From positions 2,542,001-2,606,000 of the forward strand of contig NZ_CP109190.1 of NCBI RefSeq assembly GCF_041438805.1: 64,000 bases of DNA, written 5' to 3'. Below the pieces are notes generated by a model that saw nothing but the letters and a program-made list of their open reading frames with translations, searched no databases and was not told where the DNA came from. The stretch is from Streptomyces sp. NBC_01707. Its GTDB lineage: Bacteria > Actinomycetota > Actinomycetes > Streptomycetales > Streptomycetaceae. A program made the position numbers and the translations under genes. Each line of letters starts with the position of its first letter. The first letter of the stretch is position 1. Of this stretch, positions 52,199-61,358 are shown piece by piece.

Positions 52199-53242
52199 CT
52201 ACGCGGTCCTGGCCGTCCGGCGGCGCAGCGCGGGGTCGGTCAGCGCGGCCGGTTGGTAACCGGCGTCGCGGGCCGACAGGTTGGTGCCGGGCGGCACGAT
52301 CTTGTCGATCTGGTCGAGAACGTCCCCGCCCAGCCGCACCCGGTCCGCGCCGAGCTGGCCCGCCAGCTGTTCGAAGGTCCGCGGGCCGATGATGGCGGAG
52401 GTGACCGCCGGGTGCTCCAGGACGAACGCCAGGGCCAGCTGTACGAGGGTCAGCCCGGCGTCCTCGGCCAGCCGGGCGAAGGCCTCGGCGGCGTCGAGCT
52501 TGGCGCTGTTCTCCGGGGACGTGATGTCGAAGCGCTCAGCCTGCCGTTCGGCACGGCTGGAGACGGGCTGGCCCGCCCCCTTGCGGTAGCGACCGGTCAG
52601 CCAGCCGCCGGCGAGCGGGCTCCAGGAGAGCACCGCGAGTCCGTGCCGCTGGGCGACGGGCAGCACCTCGCGTTCGATGCCGCGGGCGAGCAGGGAGTAC
52701 GGGGGCTGCTCGGCCACGACGCGTTCGCGGCCGCGGCGCTCCGCGATCCACTGGCCCTCGACGATCGCGGACGGCTCGAAGGTGGACGTACCGATGTAGC
52801 GGATCTTGCCCTGGCGCACCAGGTCGGACAGGGCTCCGAGCGTCTCGTCGAAGTCGGTGTCCGGTTCGGGGCGGTGCACCTGGTAGAGATCGATCCAGTC
52901 GGTGCCCAGCCGGCGCAGGCTGTTCTCGACCTCGCGGATGATCCAACGACGTGAGTTGCCCTGCTCGTTGGGGTCGCTGCCGAGGCTGCCGTGGAATTTG
53001 GTGGCGAGCACGACGTTCTCGCGGCGGCCACCGGCGAGCGCCTTGCCGACGATGGTCTCCGACTCACCGGCGGAGTACACGTCTGCGGTGTCGACGAAAT
53101 TGATGCCGGAGTCCAGGGCGTGGTGGATGATCCGGATGCTGTCGTCGTGGTCCGTGTTGCCGCGGGCGCCGAACATCATGGTGCCCAGACAGAGCGGGCT
53201 GACCTTCACTCCCGTGCGTCCGAAGTTGCGGTACTCGGTCAT
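52199..53242 (-). CDS. Aldo/keto reductase
   Basis: A 347-residue aldo/keto reductase of the YghZ/Tas type. The start is NFGRTGVKVSPLCLGTMMFG, with catalytic Asp/Tyr in FVDTADVYSAGESE (about residues 50-63), Lys in VLATKFHG (about 84) and a His in YQVHRPEPD (about 118). Its ATG overlaps the exporter stop as ATGA. It is the last gene of the seven-gene operon and may reduce an aldehyde or ketone made by the monooxygenase. That role is inferred from context only. Confidence 0.9.
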   Translation of the reverse strand: MTEYRNFGRTGVKVSPLCLGTMMFGARGNTDHDDSIRIIHHALDSGINFVDTADVYSAGESETIVGKALAGGRRENVVLATKFHGSLGSDPNEQGNSRRWIIREVENSLRRLGTDWIDLYQVHRPEPDTDFDETLGALSDLVRQGKIRYIGTSTFEPSAIVEGQWIAERRGRERVVAEQPPYSLLARGIEREVLPVAQRHGLAVLSWSPLAGGWLTGRYRKGAGQPVSSRAERQAERFDITSPENSAKLDAAEAFARLAEDAGLTLVQLALAFVLEHPAVTSAIIGPRTFEQLAGQLGADRVRLGGDVLDQIDKIVPPGTNLSARDAGYQPAALTDPALRRRTARTA

Positions 53243-56200
53243 CGTGCACTCTCCTTGACGAGTTCGTCGATCTGAGGATGGCCGTCGGCCGGCGCCGGGT
53301 CGCCGCTCTGACGGAAGGCGTCCCAGAGGCGGCGGTACGGACCGTCGGCGGCCAGCAGTTCGGCGTGGGTGCCGGTCTCGACGACGGTTCCCGCGTCGAG
53401 GACCACCACCCGGTCCGCGCGGGCCGCCGTCGTCAGCCGGTGGGCGACGACGACGGTGGTACGCCGGCGGGCCAGGACGTGGGTCGCGGCGGCGACCCGG
53501 CGCTCGGTGGCCAGGTCCAGCGAGGCGGTCGCCTCGTCGAGCAACAGGACGTCCGGGTCGACGAGTTCGGCCCGGGCCAGGGCCAGCAGCTGGCGTTGTC
53601 CGGCGGAGAGGTTGCGACCGCGCTCCCCCACCGGCTGGAGGTAGCCCAGCCGCAGCCCGGCCACCATGTCGTGGGCGCCGACCGCGCGCGCCGCCGCCTC
53701 CACCTCGGTGTCGGTGGCGTCCGGGCGCCCGTACGCGATCGCGTCCCGGACCGTACCGCTGAACAGATGCGCCTCCTGCGGCACCACGCCCAGTCTGCGG
53801 CGGAAGCCGGGTAGGTCGAGCTCGCGCAGATCGTGCCCGTCGACGCGGACCGTGCCCGCCGACGGGTCGTAGAACCGGGCGAGGAGTTTGACGACGGTCG
53901 ACTTGCCCGCGCCCGTCGCCCCGACCAGGGCGACGGTCTCGCCCGGTGCGATGCGCAGACAGACACCGTGCAGGACCTGCCGGCCGCCGCCGCCCGCGTA
54001 TCCGAAGGAGACCGAGTCGAGTTCGATCTCCCCACGCAACTTGCCGACCGGCCGTGCGTGGTCGGCGGGCGGGGTGCCGGTGGGCGTCTGCATCAGCGTC
54101 CGCAGCCGCCCCAGGCCGACGACGGCCTGCTGATAGCCGTCGAAGACCTGGGAGAGCTGCTGGATGGGTGAGAAGAACAGCTCGACGTAGAGGAGGAAGG
54201 CGATCAGAGTGCCCGCGCTCAGTGTCCCCGAACGGACCTGCCCCGCGCCGACGGCCAGTACGGCTGCCGCGGACAGGGTGCCGAGGAACTCGACGAACGG
54301 GAAGAACGTGCCCATGTAGCGCTGGGCACGCAGCCTGGAGTCCCGGAAGGACCAGGCCAGTTCGGCGAAGTCACGGGCGTTGCGGCGCTCGCGGCGGAAC
54401 GCCTGGGTGACGCGGATGGCGGTGACGTTCTCCTGGAGGCAGGCGTTGACCGCGCTGATCCGTTCCCTGGCCTCCCGGTAGGCGGGGACCGAATGGTGGC
54501 GGAAGAGGGCGGTCGCGGCGATCAGCAGCGGCAGTGCGGCCAGCAGCACCAGGGCGAGCTCCGCGTCGATCGCCAGCAGCGTGACGAGGACGCCGAGGAC
54601 GGTCAGCAGACTCACCACCGCGGTGATCAGACCGGTCTGCAGGAAGTTCGACAGGGCGTCCACGTCGGTGGTCATCCGGGTCATGATCCGGCCGCCGAGC
54701 TCCCGCTCGTAGTAGTCGAGGCCGAGCCGCTGCAGCTGTGCGAAGGTTTTCACACGCAGGGTGTAGAGGAGGCGTTCGCCGGTCCGTCCGGTCGTGCGGA
54801 CCTGGGCCACGCCGACCAGCCAGTTCGCGGCGACCACGACGGCCGCGGCAGCGGCCGCGGCCAGCAGGACGCCCCCGGCGTGGTGGGCGACGCCTTGGTC
54901 GACGCCTTGTCTCACCAGTACGGGCACGGTGATCTGGGCGAGGGCGTCCAGCGCGACCAGCACCAGGCCGAGCAGCAGCGGCACGCGGAACGGGCGGAGC
55001 AGCGTGCCGAGGTGGAAGGCCGGGTCGGCGGCGACGGCCTGCCCGGTCGGCACCTGCGGATCGGCGGCGGGCAGGGGGAGCCGGGCGAGCCCGGCGATGA
55101 GTTCGGCGCTGGGCGGGGCGGAGCCGAGGACCCCACCGCCGGGCCCGCCACGCCCCGGCCCGGAGGTGGCCGCCGCCTCGGCCAGGGCCTGGGCGGCGCG
55201 GACGGCGGTGCCTTCGAGCTGGTCCGACGTGGAGTCGTCGGGGCGGTGCCAGAGGTGGGGGGTGAGGGTGCCGGCGGCCTGTTCCGGCACGTCGGCTGCG
55301 GGCTCGGCGCCGTCCGCGGCCGTCGCGCCTTCCGTGTCCTCGGCCGCGAGCTCCGTCGTCGCCTCCGCCGTGGAGAGCAGATTGCGGAACAGGCCCGACC
55401 TGGACCGGAGTTCGTCGAGGGTTCCGGTGTCGACGATGCGGCCGTCGTCGAGGACGGCGATCCGGTCGGCGAGCTCCAGGGTCGATCTGCGGTGCGCGAC
55501 GATCAGTGTGGTGCGGCGCCGGGTGTCCTCGCGCAAGCGGTGGTGGATCTGTGACTCCACCCGGGCGTCGATGGCCGACGTGGCGTCGTCGAGGACGAGG
55601 ACCGCCGGGTCGCCGACGAGCGCGCGGGCGAGAGCCATCCGCTGGCGCTGCCCTCCGGAGAGGGTGAGGCCCTGTTCCCCGACGACGGTGTCGTACCCCT
55701 GCGGCAGCCGTTCGATGAACTCGTCGGCCCGGGCGATGCGGGCCGCCGCCCGCACCTGCTCGTCCGTCGCGTCCGGGATGCCGTACGCGATATTGGCGCG
55801 CACGGTGTCGGAGAGCAGCAGGCTCTCCTCGAAGACGAAGCCGATCCGGGAGCGCAGGGACGCCAGGGCGAGTTCGCGTACATCGCTGCCGCCCACCCGC
55901 ACCGAGCCTGCCGGAACGTCGTAGAACCGGGGCAGCAGGGCCGCCGCAGTGGACTTCCCCGAGCCGGCCGGACCGATCAGGGCCAGCGTCTCGCCCGGAC
56001 GGATGTCCAGGGTGAAGTCACGGAGCAGCGGTGCCCCGCCCTCGTATCCGAAGGTGACCTTCTGCCAGGAGACGGCGGGGGGTTCGTCCGGCAGTTCCCG
56101 GGCGTGCGGCGCGTCGGTGATCACCGGTGCTTCGTCGACGACCTCCAGGACCCGTTCGGCACCGGCCCGCGCCTGCTGCCAGACGGTGAGGAGGGTCGCC

Positions 56201-57117
56201 ACCTGGCGGACCGGGGTGACGAAGGAGCCGAGATAGGTGGTGAAGGCGAGAAAGGTGCCCAGGGAGATCCGGCCGTGCAGGGCCATCCAGCCGCCGAGGG
56301 CGAGGACGGCGACCTGGCCGAGGGCCGGGACCGCCTGGAGAGCGGGGTTGTAGCGGCTGGTGAACCCGACGACCCGCAGCCGCGAGGCGAAGAGTTTGCG
56401 GGCGCGCTGTTCCAGCCCTGCGAGTTCGCGCTGTTCCTGGCCGAAGCCCTTCACCACGCGGACGCCGGTGACCGTCGCCTCGACGGTGGAGGCGACCTCG
56501 GCGGCCTCCTGCTGGGCGTGCCAGTTGGCGGGGAAGAGGTCGCGGCGCGAACGCAGGGCGATCAGCCAGAGCAGCGGTCCGACGACGAGGGCGACGACGG
56601 TCAGCAGTGGTGACAGGAGCGCCATGAAGACCAGCGAGAAGAGGAACATCAGGGCGTTGCCCGTGAGGTTGGGCAGGAACTGCAGCAGTGTCTGGATGAG
56701 CGTGATGTCCGAGATGGACCGGCTCACCACCTGCCCGGTCCGCAGCTCGTCCTGCTGGGCGCCGCCGAGCCGCAGCAGCGCGGCGAACGCGTCGTTGCGG
56801 AGGTCGTACTGCACCCCGAGGGAGAGCCGGCCCGATCGGTAGCGCCGGGTGAAGCTCGCCCCGAAGCGGACCGCGCCGATGGCGGCGAGGAGGACCGTCC
56901 ACGGGACCGGCGAGGCGGTGGTGCCGGCCGCCACCCCGTCCACCACGTGCCTCAGGACGAGTGGCAGCGTGGCGGTGGCGACGGCCGCGACCACGGCGGC
57001 ACCGAAGGCGAGGAGCAGATCGGTGCGGTGGCGCAGACAGTAGCCCAGCAGCCGCCGCGCCCAGCCGGGCGGCGGCTGCCGGTGCGTACCGGTTTCCGGT
57101 TGCGAACAGTCCGTCAC
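53239..57117 (-). CDS. Fused heterodimeric-type ABC exporter (two halves in one chain)
   Basis: A 1292-residue protein carrying two complete ABC exporter halves (TMD-NBD-TMD-NBD), about residues 20-590 and 700-1280, with a Pro/Glu/Ala linker. NBD1 has Walker A GPAGSGKST, signature LSGGQRQ and Walker B VLVLDDATSAID, with Asp where the catalytic Glu should be. NBD2 has GATGAGKST, LSAGQRQ and VLLLDEATASLD, which is normal. This is the pattern of exporters with one degenerate ATP site (TM287/288 type). GTG 57117 overlaps the monooxygenase stop as GTGA. It probably exports a lipophilic compound or the operon's product. Confidence 0.92.
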   Translation of the reverse strand: MTDCSQPETGTHRQPPPGWARRLLGYCLRHRTDLLLAFGAAVVAAVATATLPLVLRHVVDGVAAGTTASPVPWTVLLAAIGAVRFGASFTRRYRSGRLSLGVQYDLRNDAFAALLRLGGAQQDELRTGQVVSRSISDITLIQTLLQFLPNLTGNALMFLFSLVFMALLSPLLTVVALVVGPLLWLIALRSRRDLFPANWHAQQEAAEVASTVEATVTGVRVVKGFGQEQRELAGLEQRARKLFASRLRVVGFTSRYNPALQAVPALGQVAVLALGGWMALHGRISLGTFLAFTTYLGSFVTPVRQVATLLTVWQQARAGAERVLEVVDEAPVITDAPHARELPDEPPAVSWQKVTFGYEGGAPLLRDFTLDIRPGETLALIGPAGSGKSTAAALLPRFYDVPAGSVRVGGSDVRELALASLRSRIGFVFEESLLLSDTVRANIAYGIPDATDEQVRAAARIARADEFIERLPQGYDTVVGEQGLTLSGGQRQRMALARALVGDPAVLVLDDATSAIDARVESQIHHRLREDTRRRTTLIVAHRRSTLELADRIAVLDDGRIVDTGTLDELRSRSGLFRNLLSTAEATTELAAEDTEGATAADGAEPAADVPEQAAGTLTPHLWHRPDDSTSDQLEGTAVRAAQALAEAAATSGPGRGGPGGGVLGSAPPSAELIAGLARLPLPAADPQVPTGQAVAADPAFHLGTLLRPFRVPLLLGLVLVALDALAQITVPVLVRQGVDQGVAHHAGGVLLAAAAAAAVVVAANWLVGVAQVRTTGRTGERLLYTLRVKTFAQLQRLGLDYYERELGGRIMTRMTTDVDALSNFLQTGLITAVVSLLTVLGVLVTLLAIDAELALVLLAALPLLIAATALFRHHSVPAYREARERISAVNACLQENVTAIRVTQAFRRERRNARDFAELAWSFRDSRLRAQRYMGTFFPFVEFLGTLSAAAVLAVGAGQVRSGTLSAGTLIAFLLYVELFFSPIQQLSQVFDGYQQAVVGLGRLRTLMQTPTGTPPADHARPVGKLRGEIELDSVSFGYAGGGGRQVLHGVCLRIAPGETVALVGATGAGKSTVVKLLARFYDPSAGTVRVDGHDLRELDLPGFRRRLGVVPQEAHLFSGTVRDAIAYGRPDATDTEVEAAARAVGAHDMVAGLRLGYLQPVGERGRNLSAGQRQLLALARAELVDPDVLLLDEATASLDLATERRVAAATHVLARRRTTVVVAHRLTTAARADRVVVLDAGTVVETGTHAELLAADGPYRRLWDAFRQSGDPAPADGHPQIDELVKESAR

Positions 57118-58499
57118 CGGACCTCCGCCAGACCGATGCCGAAGTGGCCCTCGCCGCGGTCGACGGTCTCGAACAGCCGGTTGGCGGGGCGCGGCAGCCC
57201 GTAGTGGCCGCGCAGGGTGCGGGCGGTGTACTCGGTGCGGAACAGGCCGCGTTCCTGGAGGATCGGCACCACCCGGTCCACGAAGACCTCCAGGCCGGAC
57301 GGGAGTACGGCGGGCATGATGTTGAAGCCGTCGGCGGCCCCGCTGTCGTACCAGTGCTCGATGGTGTCGGCGACCTGCTCGGCCGTTCCGGCGAAGGTGC
57401 GGTGACCGCGCCCGCCCCCGAGCCGCCCGATCAACTGGCGTACCGTCAGTTTCTCGCGCCTGGCAAGCTCCACGATGAGCGTGTAGCGGCTCTTCGCGCC
57501 CTCGATCTCGTCCTCGGTGGGGATGTCCTCGGGCAGCTGCGCGTCGAGGTCGAGGTCGTCCGGGGCGATCCTGAGCCGCTGCGCGAGCTGCCGCTTCGCG
57601 TACTCGGGAACGATCAGCTCCTCCAACTCCGCGTCCAGGGAACGCGCTTCGGCCTCCGTATCACCGATGACGGGCACGATGCCGGGCAGGATCTTGATGC
57701 CGTCCGGGTTGCGGCCGACGACCTCCGCGCGCCGCTTCACGTCCTTGTAGAAGGCGATGCCCTCCTCCAGGGTCTGCTGGGCGGTGAAGACGGCTTCGGC
57801 GTACCGCGCCGCGAAGTCCTTGCCGTCCTCGCTGGAGCCGGCCTGCACGAGCAGCGGGTAACCCTGTGGAGGACGTTGCACGTTGAGCGGGCCGTCGACC
57901 CGGAAGTACTCACCGGTGTGCTCGATCCGCCGCACCCGCTCGGCCAGGGCGTGCACGCCGCGTTCCTTGTCGGCGATCACGGCGTCGTCCGCCCAGCTGT
58001 CCCAGAGTTTGGTCGACACCTCGACGAACTCCGCGGCCCGGCGGTAACGGTCGCGGTGCAGCGGGGTGTCGTCGAGGCCGAAGTTGCGGGCCGCGTCGGC
58101 GCCGGCCGTGGTGACGATGTTCCAGCCGGCCCGGCCACCCGAGATGTGGTCCAGCGAGGCGAACCGCCGGGCCAGGTTGTACGGCTCGTTGTAGCTCGTC
58201 GACGCGGTGGCGATGAGGCCGATGTGCTCGGTGGTCCCGGCCAGCGCGGTCAGCAGGACGGTGGGCTCCAGCTTGGCGGCCGGCCGCCGTCCGGGGTCAC
58301 CCATCAGGACGGGACTGTCGGCGAGGAACAGCGAGTCCAGCCTGCCGCGTTCGGCGATCCGGGCCAGGTTCTTGTAGTGCTCGATGTCCGAGTTCGCCTC
58401 GGCCGGACTCTCGGGCAGGCGCCAGGACGCCTCATGATGGCCGGTGGACATCAGGAAGGCATTCAGGTGGAGCGGCTTGCGGTCAGACTTGCGGGACAT
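57114..58499 (-). CDS. NtaA/SnaA/DszA-family FMN-dependent monooxygenase
   Basis: A 461-residue flavin-dependent monooxygenase of the bacterial luciferase superfamily. The NtaA/DszA hallmarks are LHLNAFLMSTGHHEASWR at the start, LDSLFLADSPVL, TASTSYNEPYNLARRFASLD (about residue 100), GWNIVTTAGADAARNFG (about 131) and YPLLVQAGSSEDGKDFAARY (about 222). It needs FMNH2 from a partner reductase, which the operon supplies at 61359. Substrates of relatives include chelators, dibenzothiophene sulfones and pristinamycin. GAAGGAA precedes the ATG, and the gene overlaps the ATPase by 17 bases. Substrate unknown. Confidence 0.93.
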   Translation of the reverse strand: MSRKSDRKPLHLNAFLMSTGHHEASWRLPESPAEANSDIEHYKNLARIAERGRLDSLFLADSPVLMGDPGRRPAAKLEPTVLLTALAGTTEHIGLIATASTSYNEPYNLARRFASLDHISGGRAGWNIVTTAGADAARNFGLDDTPLHRDRYRRAAEFVEVSTKLWDSWADDAVIADKERGVHALAERVRRIEHTGEYFRVDGPLNVQRPPQGYPLLVQAGSSEDGKDFAARYAEAVFTAQQTLEEGIAFYKDVKRRAEVVGRNPDGIKILPGIVPVIGDTEAEARSLDAELEELIVPEYAKRQLAQRLRIAPDDLDLDAQLPEDIPTEDEIEGAKSRYTLIVELARREKLTVRQLIGRLGGGRGHRTFAGTAEQVADTIEHWYDSGAADGFNIMPAVLPSGLEVFVDRVVPILQERGLFRTEYTARTLRGHYGLPRPANRLFETVDRGEGHFGIGLAEVR

Positions 58500-59304
58500 G
58501 GGTTTCCTTCGCTTCGGAACGGGTCTGGGGCTGTGTCACGCCGAGCGCGGTCAGCAGGGTGTCGCGGTACTCCTGGAACCGGGGGTCGCGTCGCGAGCGC
58601 GGGGTCGGCAGGTCGACGGTGAGGTCGACCGAGATCCGCCCGTCCTCCAGAACCAGCACCCGGTCGGCGAGTTCGACGGCCTCGTCGACGTCGTGGGTGA
58701 CCAGCAGCACCGCGGGGCGGTGGCGCTCGTACAGTTCGCGCAGCAGGCCGTGCATCTTGATCCGTGTGAGGGCGTCAAGGGCGCCGAACGGCTCGTCTGC
58801 CAGGAGAAGTTCGGGTTCGCGGACGAGTGCCCGCGCCAGCGCCGCCCGTTGCTGTTCGCCGCCGGACAGTTCATGGGGCCAGGACCGGCCGCGGCCCTCC
58901 AGACCGACCTCCGCGAGCGCGGTCAGTCCGCGTTCACGCGCCTTGGGGCCGCGCAGACCGAGTACGACGTTGTCCAGCACCCGGAGCCAGGGCAGCAGCC
59001 GGGAGTCCTGGAAGGAGAGCGAGACCCGGTCCGGGACGGTGAGTCCCCCGGAGCCCTCGACGGTGTGGTCGAGCCGGGCCACGGCCCGCAGGAGGGTGGA
59101 CTTGCCGGAGCCGCTGCGGCCGAGGAGGGCGGTGAACTCCCCCGGCCCCACGGTCAGATCGAGTTCCTTGAGCACTTTCCGGTCGCCGAACCGGCGGACC
59201 AGGTTCCTGGTCCGTACCGCCGCCGGCCGTGTCTCGGTCGCGGCACCGGTCCCGGTCCCGGTCTCTTCGTGGGTACCGGTCAGCCCGCCAGAGTGCGTCG
59301 CCAT
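58483..59304 (-). CDS. ABC importer ATPase (SsuB/TauB type)
   Basis: A 273-residue ATP-binding subunit. Walker A is GRSGSGKSTLLR (about residues 63-74), Q-loop LSFQDSRLLPWL, signature LSGGEQQR and Walker B LLLADEPFGALDALTR, with the H-loop VLLVTHDVDEAV. The Q-loop and LPWLRVLDN segment fit the nitrate/sulfonate/taurine group. It overlaps the permease by 25 bases and the monooxygenase by 17. It powers uptake with the permease and the lipoprotein binding protein upstream. The N-terminal 30 residues are low complexity. Confidence 0.93.
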   Translation of the reverse strand: MATHSGGLTGTHEETGTGTGAATETRPAAVRTRNLVRRFGDRKVLKELDLTVGPGEFTALLGRSGSGKSTLLRAVARLDHTVEGSGGLTVPDRVSLSFQDSRLLPWLRVLDNVVLGLRGPKARERGLTALAEVGLEGRGRSWPHELSGGEQQRAALARALVREPELLLADEPFGALDALTRIKMHGLLRELYERHRPAVLLVTHDVDEAVELADRVLVLEDGRISVDLTVDLPTPRSRRDPRFQEYRDTLLTALGVTQPQTRSEAKETHVPQV

Positions 59305-60218
59305 GACAGGGCCCTCCTCTCGATGGCGCGTACCGCCGCGTCCGAGGCGAAGCCGAAGATCCCGTAGGCCACCAGCCCCACGATGATCACGTCGGACTGG
59401 GCGTACTGCTGGGCCTGGAACATCATGTAGCCGATGCCGCTCGTGGCATTGATCTGCTCGACCACGATCAGGCCGAGCCAGGACGCGGTGACGCCGAGCC
59501 GCAGACCGACGAAGAAGCCGGGCAGCGAGCCGGGGACGACGACCTTGCGGATGAACTGCGGGCGGCTCAGGTCGAGCCCCTCGGCGAGTTCGACGTACCT
59601 GCTGTCGATGCCGGTCAGCGAGGAGTACGTATTGATGTACATGTTCACCGCGACGCCGAGCGCGATCACGGTGACCTTCATCTGCTCGCCGATGCCGAGC
59701 CAGAGGATGAGCAGCGGGAGCATCGCCAACGACGGGATGGCGCGCTTGATCTGGAGCGGCCCGTCGAGGAGGTACTCACCGGTGCGGCTCAGACCGGCGG
59801 CCACGGCGAGGATCACCCCGGCGGCCACACCGAAGAAGAGGCCTAGGCCGGCTCGTTGGAGCGAGATCAGCACATTGTCCTGGAGGCGGCCGCTCTGGAT
59901 CAGGTCCGACGCGGTGGACACCACGGTGCCGGGTCCGGACAGGATCCGGGGATCGAGATAGCCGACGGCGGAGGCTCCCCACCACACGGCCACCACGAGC
60001 ACCGGGCCGATCAGCCGGCCGAAGGGGAGGGAGCGGCCTGGGCCGAGCCGCCTTCGGTCGGAGCGGGCGACGGATACGGCCGGCGCCACCGGAACGGCGT
60101 GGGAGACGGCGGGCCGCCCTTGGGCGCCGCGCGCCTGGTGCGCGTCCGGCGAGCCGTTCGGCGCGGCGGTGCCCGCCTCCGGCTGTGCCGGGTGGGCCTG
60201 CGACAGCAACTCGGTCAT
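59280..60218 (-). CDS. ABC importer permease (SsuC/TauC type)
   Basis: A 312-residue inner-membrane permease with six hydrophobic helices in the last 240 residues and an N-terminal Pro/Ala-rich cytoplasmic tail. The inner-membrane EAA motif is ELAEGLDLSRPQFIRKVVVPGSLPGFFVGL (about residues 210-240). ATG 60218 overlaps the binding-protein stop as ATGA. The family handles sulfonates, nitrate or taurine-like molecules. The long frame upstream is the binding-protein gene in another frame. Confidence 0.92.
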   Translation of the reverse strand: MTELLSQAHPAQPEAGTAAPNGSPDAHQARGAQGRPAVSHAVPVAPAVSVARSDRRRLGPGRSLPFGRLIGPVLVVAVWWGASAVGYLDPRILSGPGTVVSTASDLIQSGRLQDNVLISLQRAGLGLFFGVAAGVILAVAAGLSRTGEYLLDGPLQIKRAIPSLAMLPLLILWLGIGEQMKVTVIALGVAVNMYINTYSSLTGIDSRYVELAEGLDLSRPQFIRKVVVPGSLPGFFVGLRLGVTASWLGLIVVEQINATSGIGYMMFQAQQYAQSDVIIVGLVAYGIFGFASDAAVRAIERRALSWRRTLAG

Positions 60219-61279
60219 GACGTCTCCCGATACCTGGCCGGTACGGCCTTCGCCGCGAGCCCCTCGAAGCGGCGGTCGAACAGCCGGGAGACGTCCTGCT
60301 TCGGTACGAAGCCGCCCTCGGCCATCAGGTCGGCGGTCTCCTGCTCCCACGCGATCGCCTTGTCCCAGCTCACCGGGAACCGCGGCTCGTGCAGGGAGGC
60401 GACGATGCGCTTGCCGTCCGCCTCCGTCACGCCCTGGTCCTTGACGTAGTAGGTGTCGATCCACTCGTCGGTGTTCTCCCACGCCCAGACCAGGCCGCGG
60501 GACCACAGCGGGACGAAGTTGCGGATGGCCGCGGCCTTCGCCTTGTCGTTCAGCACCTCGTCGGGTGCCCACAGGACGGAGAGCAGGTCCACCACATCGG
60601 TGGTCACTCCGCGGGCGCCGTCCTCGGCGTACTGGCTGAGGTACTTGGTCAGTGTCGGCTCGCCCAGCGGGGCGACATCGACCTGCTTGGACTGCAGCGC
60701 GGTCAGGAACTGGGTGCTGGGCAGGGCGACCAGCTCGACATCGCTGTTCTTCAGGCCGGCCTTCTTCAGAGCCCGCAGCACGACGACGCCCTGCGCCTGC
60801 CCCTGGGAGAAGCCGATCTTCTTCCCGCGGAAGTCCTCGACCGTTCTGATGCCGGAGCCGGGGGCGGTCGCGAAGACATAGGACGGGTGGTTGCGCACCT
60901 GTACCGCGACGATCTTCGCTCCGACGCCGATGGCCTCGGCCTGGATCGGCGGTATTCCTGCGTTGGCCGCCAAGTCGATGGAATGCGCCCGGAATCCCTG
61001 GATGATGTCGGGCCCGGCGCTCAGATTCGGCCACTGCGAAACGGTGAACGCGAGATCCTTCCGCAAACCGGCGGGTCCAAGCTGAAGATGTGTGGTGCGT
61101 ACGGCGATCGACAGTTCGGTGCCTGGCGGCGGAGCACCTGAGGGAAGCTTTCCGGCAGGCTCCGCATCGGCGACCGTCCTTGCCTGCGGAGCGCAGGCGG
61201 CGAGTCCCAGGATCGCCCCACCCGTAAGGACGAGGAACGACCGGCGGCCGACTGCGTGGCGTACATCGTTGCGTGACAT
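60215..61279 (-). CDS. ABC importer substrate-binding lipoprotein
   Basis: A 354-residue exported binding protein of the NrtA/SsuA group. The signal ends in a lipobox (GGAILGLAAC), so it is anchored to the membrane. The first 25 residues include a twin-arginine (GRRSFLVLTGG), suggesting Tat export. Core features are FGSGIRTVEDFRGKKIGFSQ-like sequence (about residues 145-165) and VELVALPSTQFLTALQSKQVD. The ATG at 61279 gives the shortest plausible signal; one at 61303 adds eight residues. It is the uptake receptor of the importer. Ligand not determined. Confidence 0.88.
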   Translation of the reverse strand: MSRNDVRHAVGRRSFLVLTGGAILGLAACAPQARTVADAEPAGKLPSGAPPPGTELSIAVRTTHLQLGPAGLRKDLAFTVSQWPNLSAGPDIIQGFRAHSIDLAANAGIPPIQAEAIGVGAKIVAVQVRNHPSYVFATAPGSGIRTVEDFRGKKIGFSQGQAQGVVVLRALKKAGLKNSDVELVALPSTQFLTALQSKQVDVAPLGEPTLTKYLSQYAEDGARGVTTDVVDLLSVLWAPDEVLNDKAKAAAIRNFVPLWSRGLVWAWENTDEWIDTYYVKDQGVTEADGKRIVASLHEPRFPVSWDKAIAWEQETADLMAEGGFVPKQDVSRLFDRRFEGLAAKAVPARYRETS

Positions 61280-61358
61280 GGTGAATTCCCGATCAGTGGT
61301 CATGAGAAGTCGCTGGGGATGTCGAGAGGTCGCGAGCGGCAGCGCGTCGTCCCGGCGG

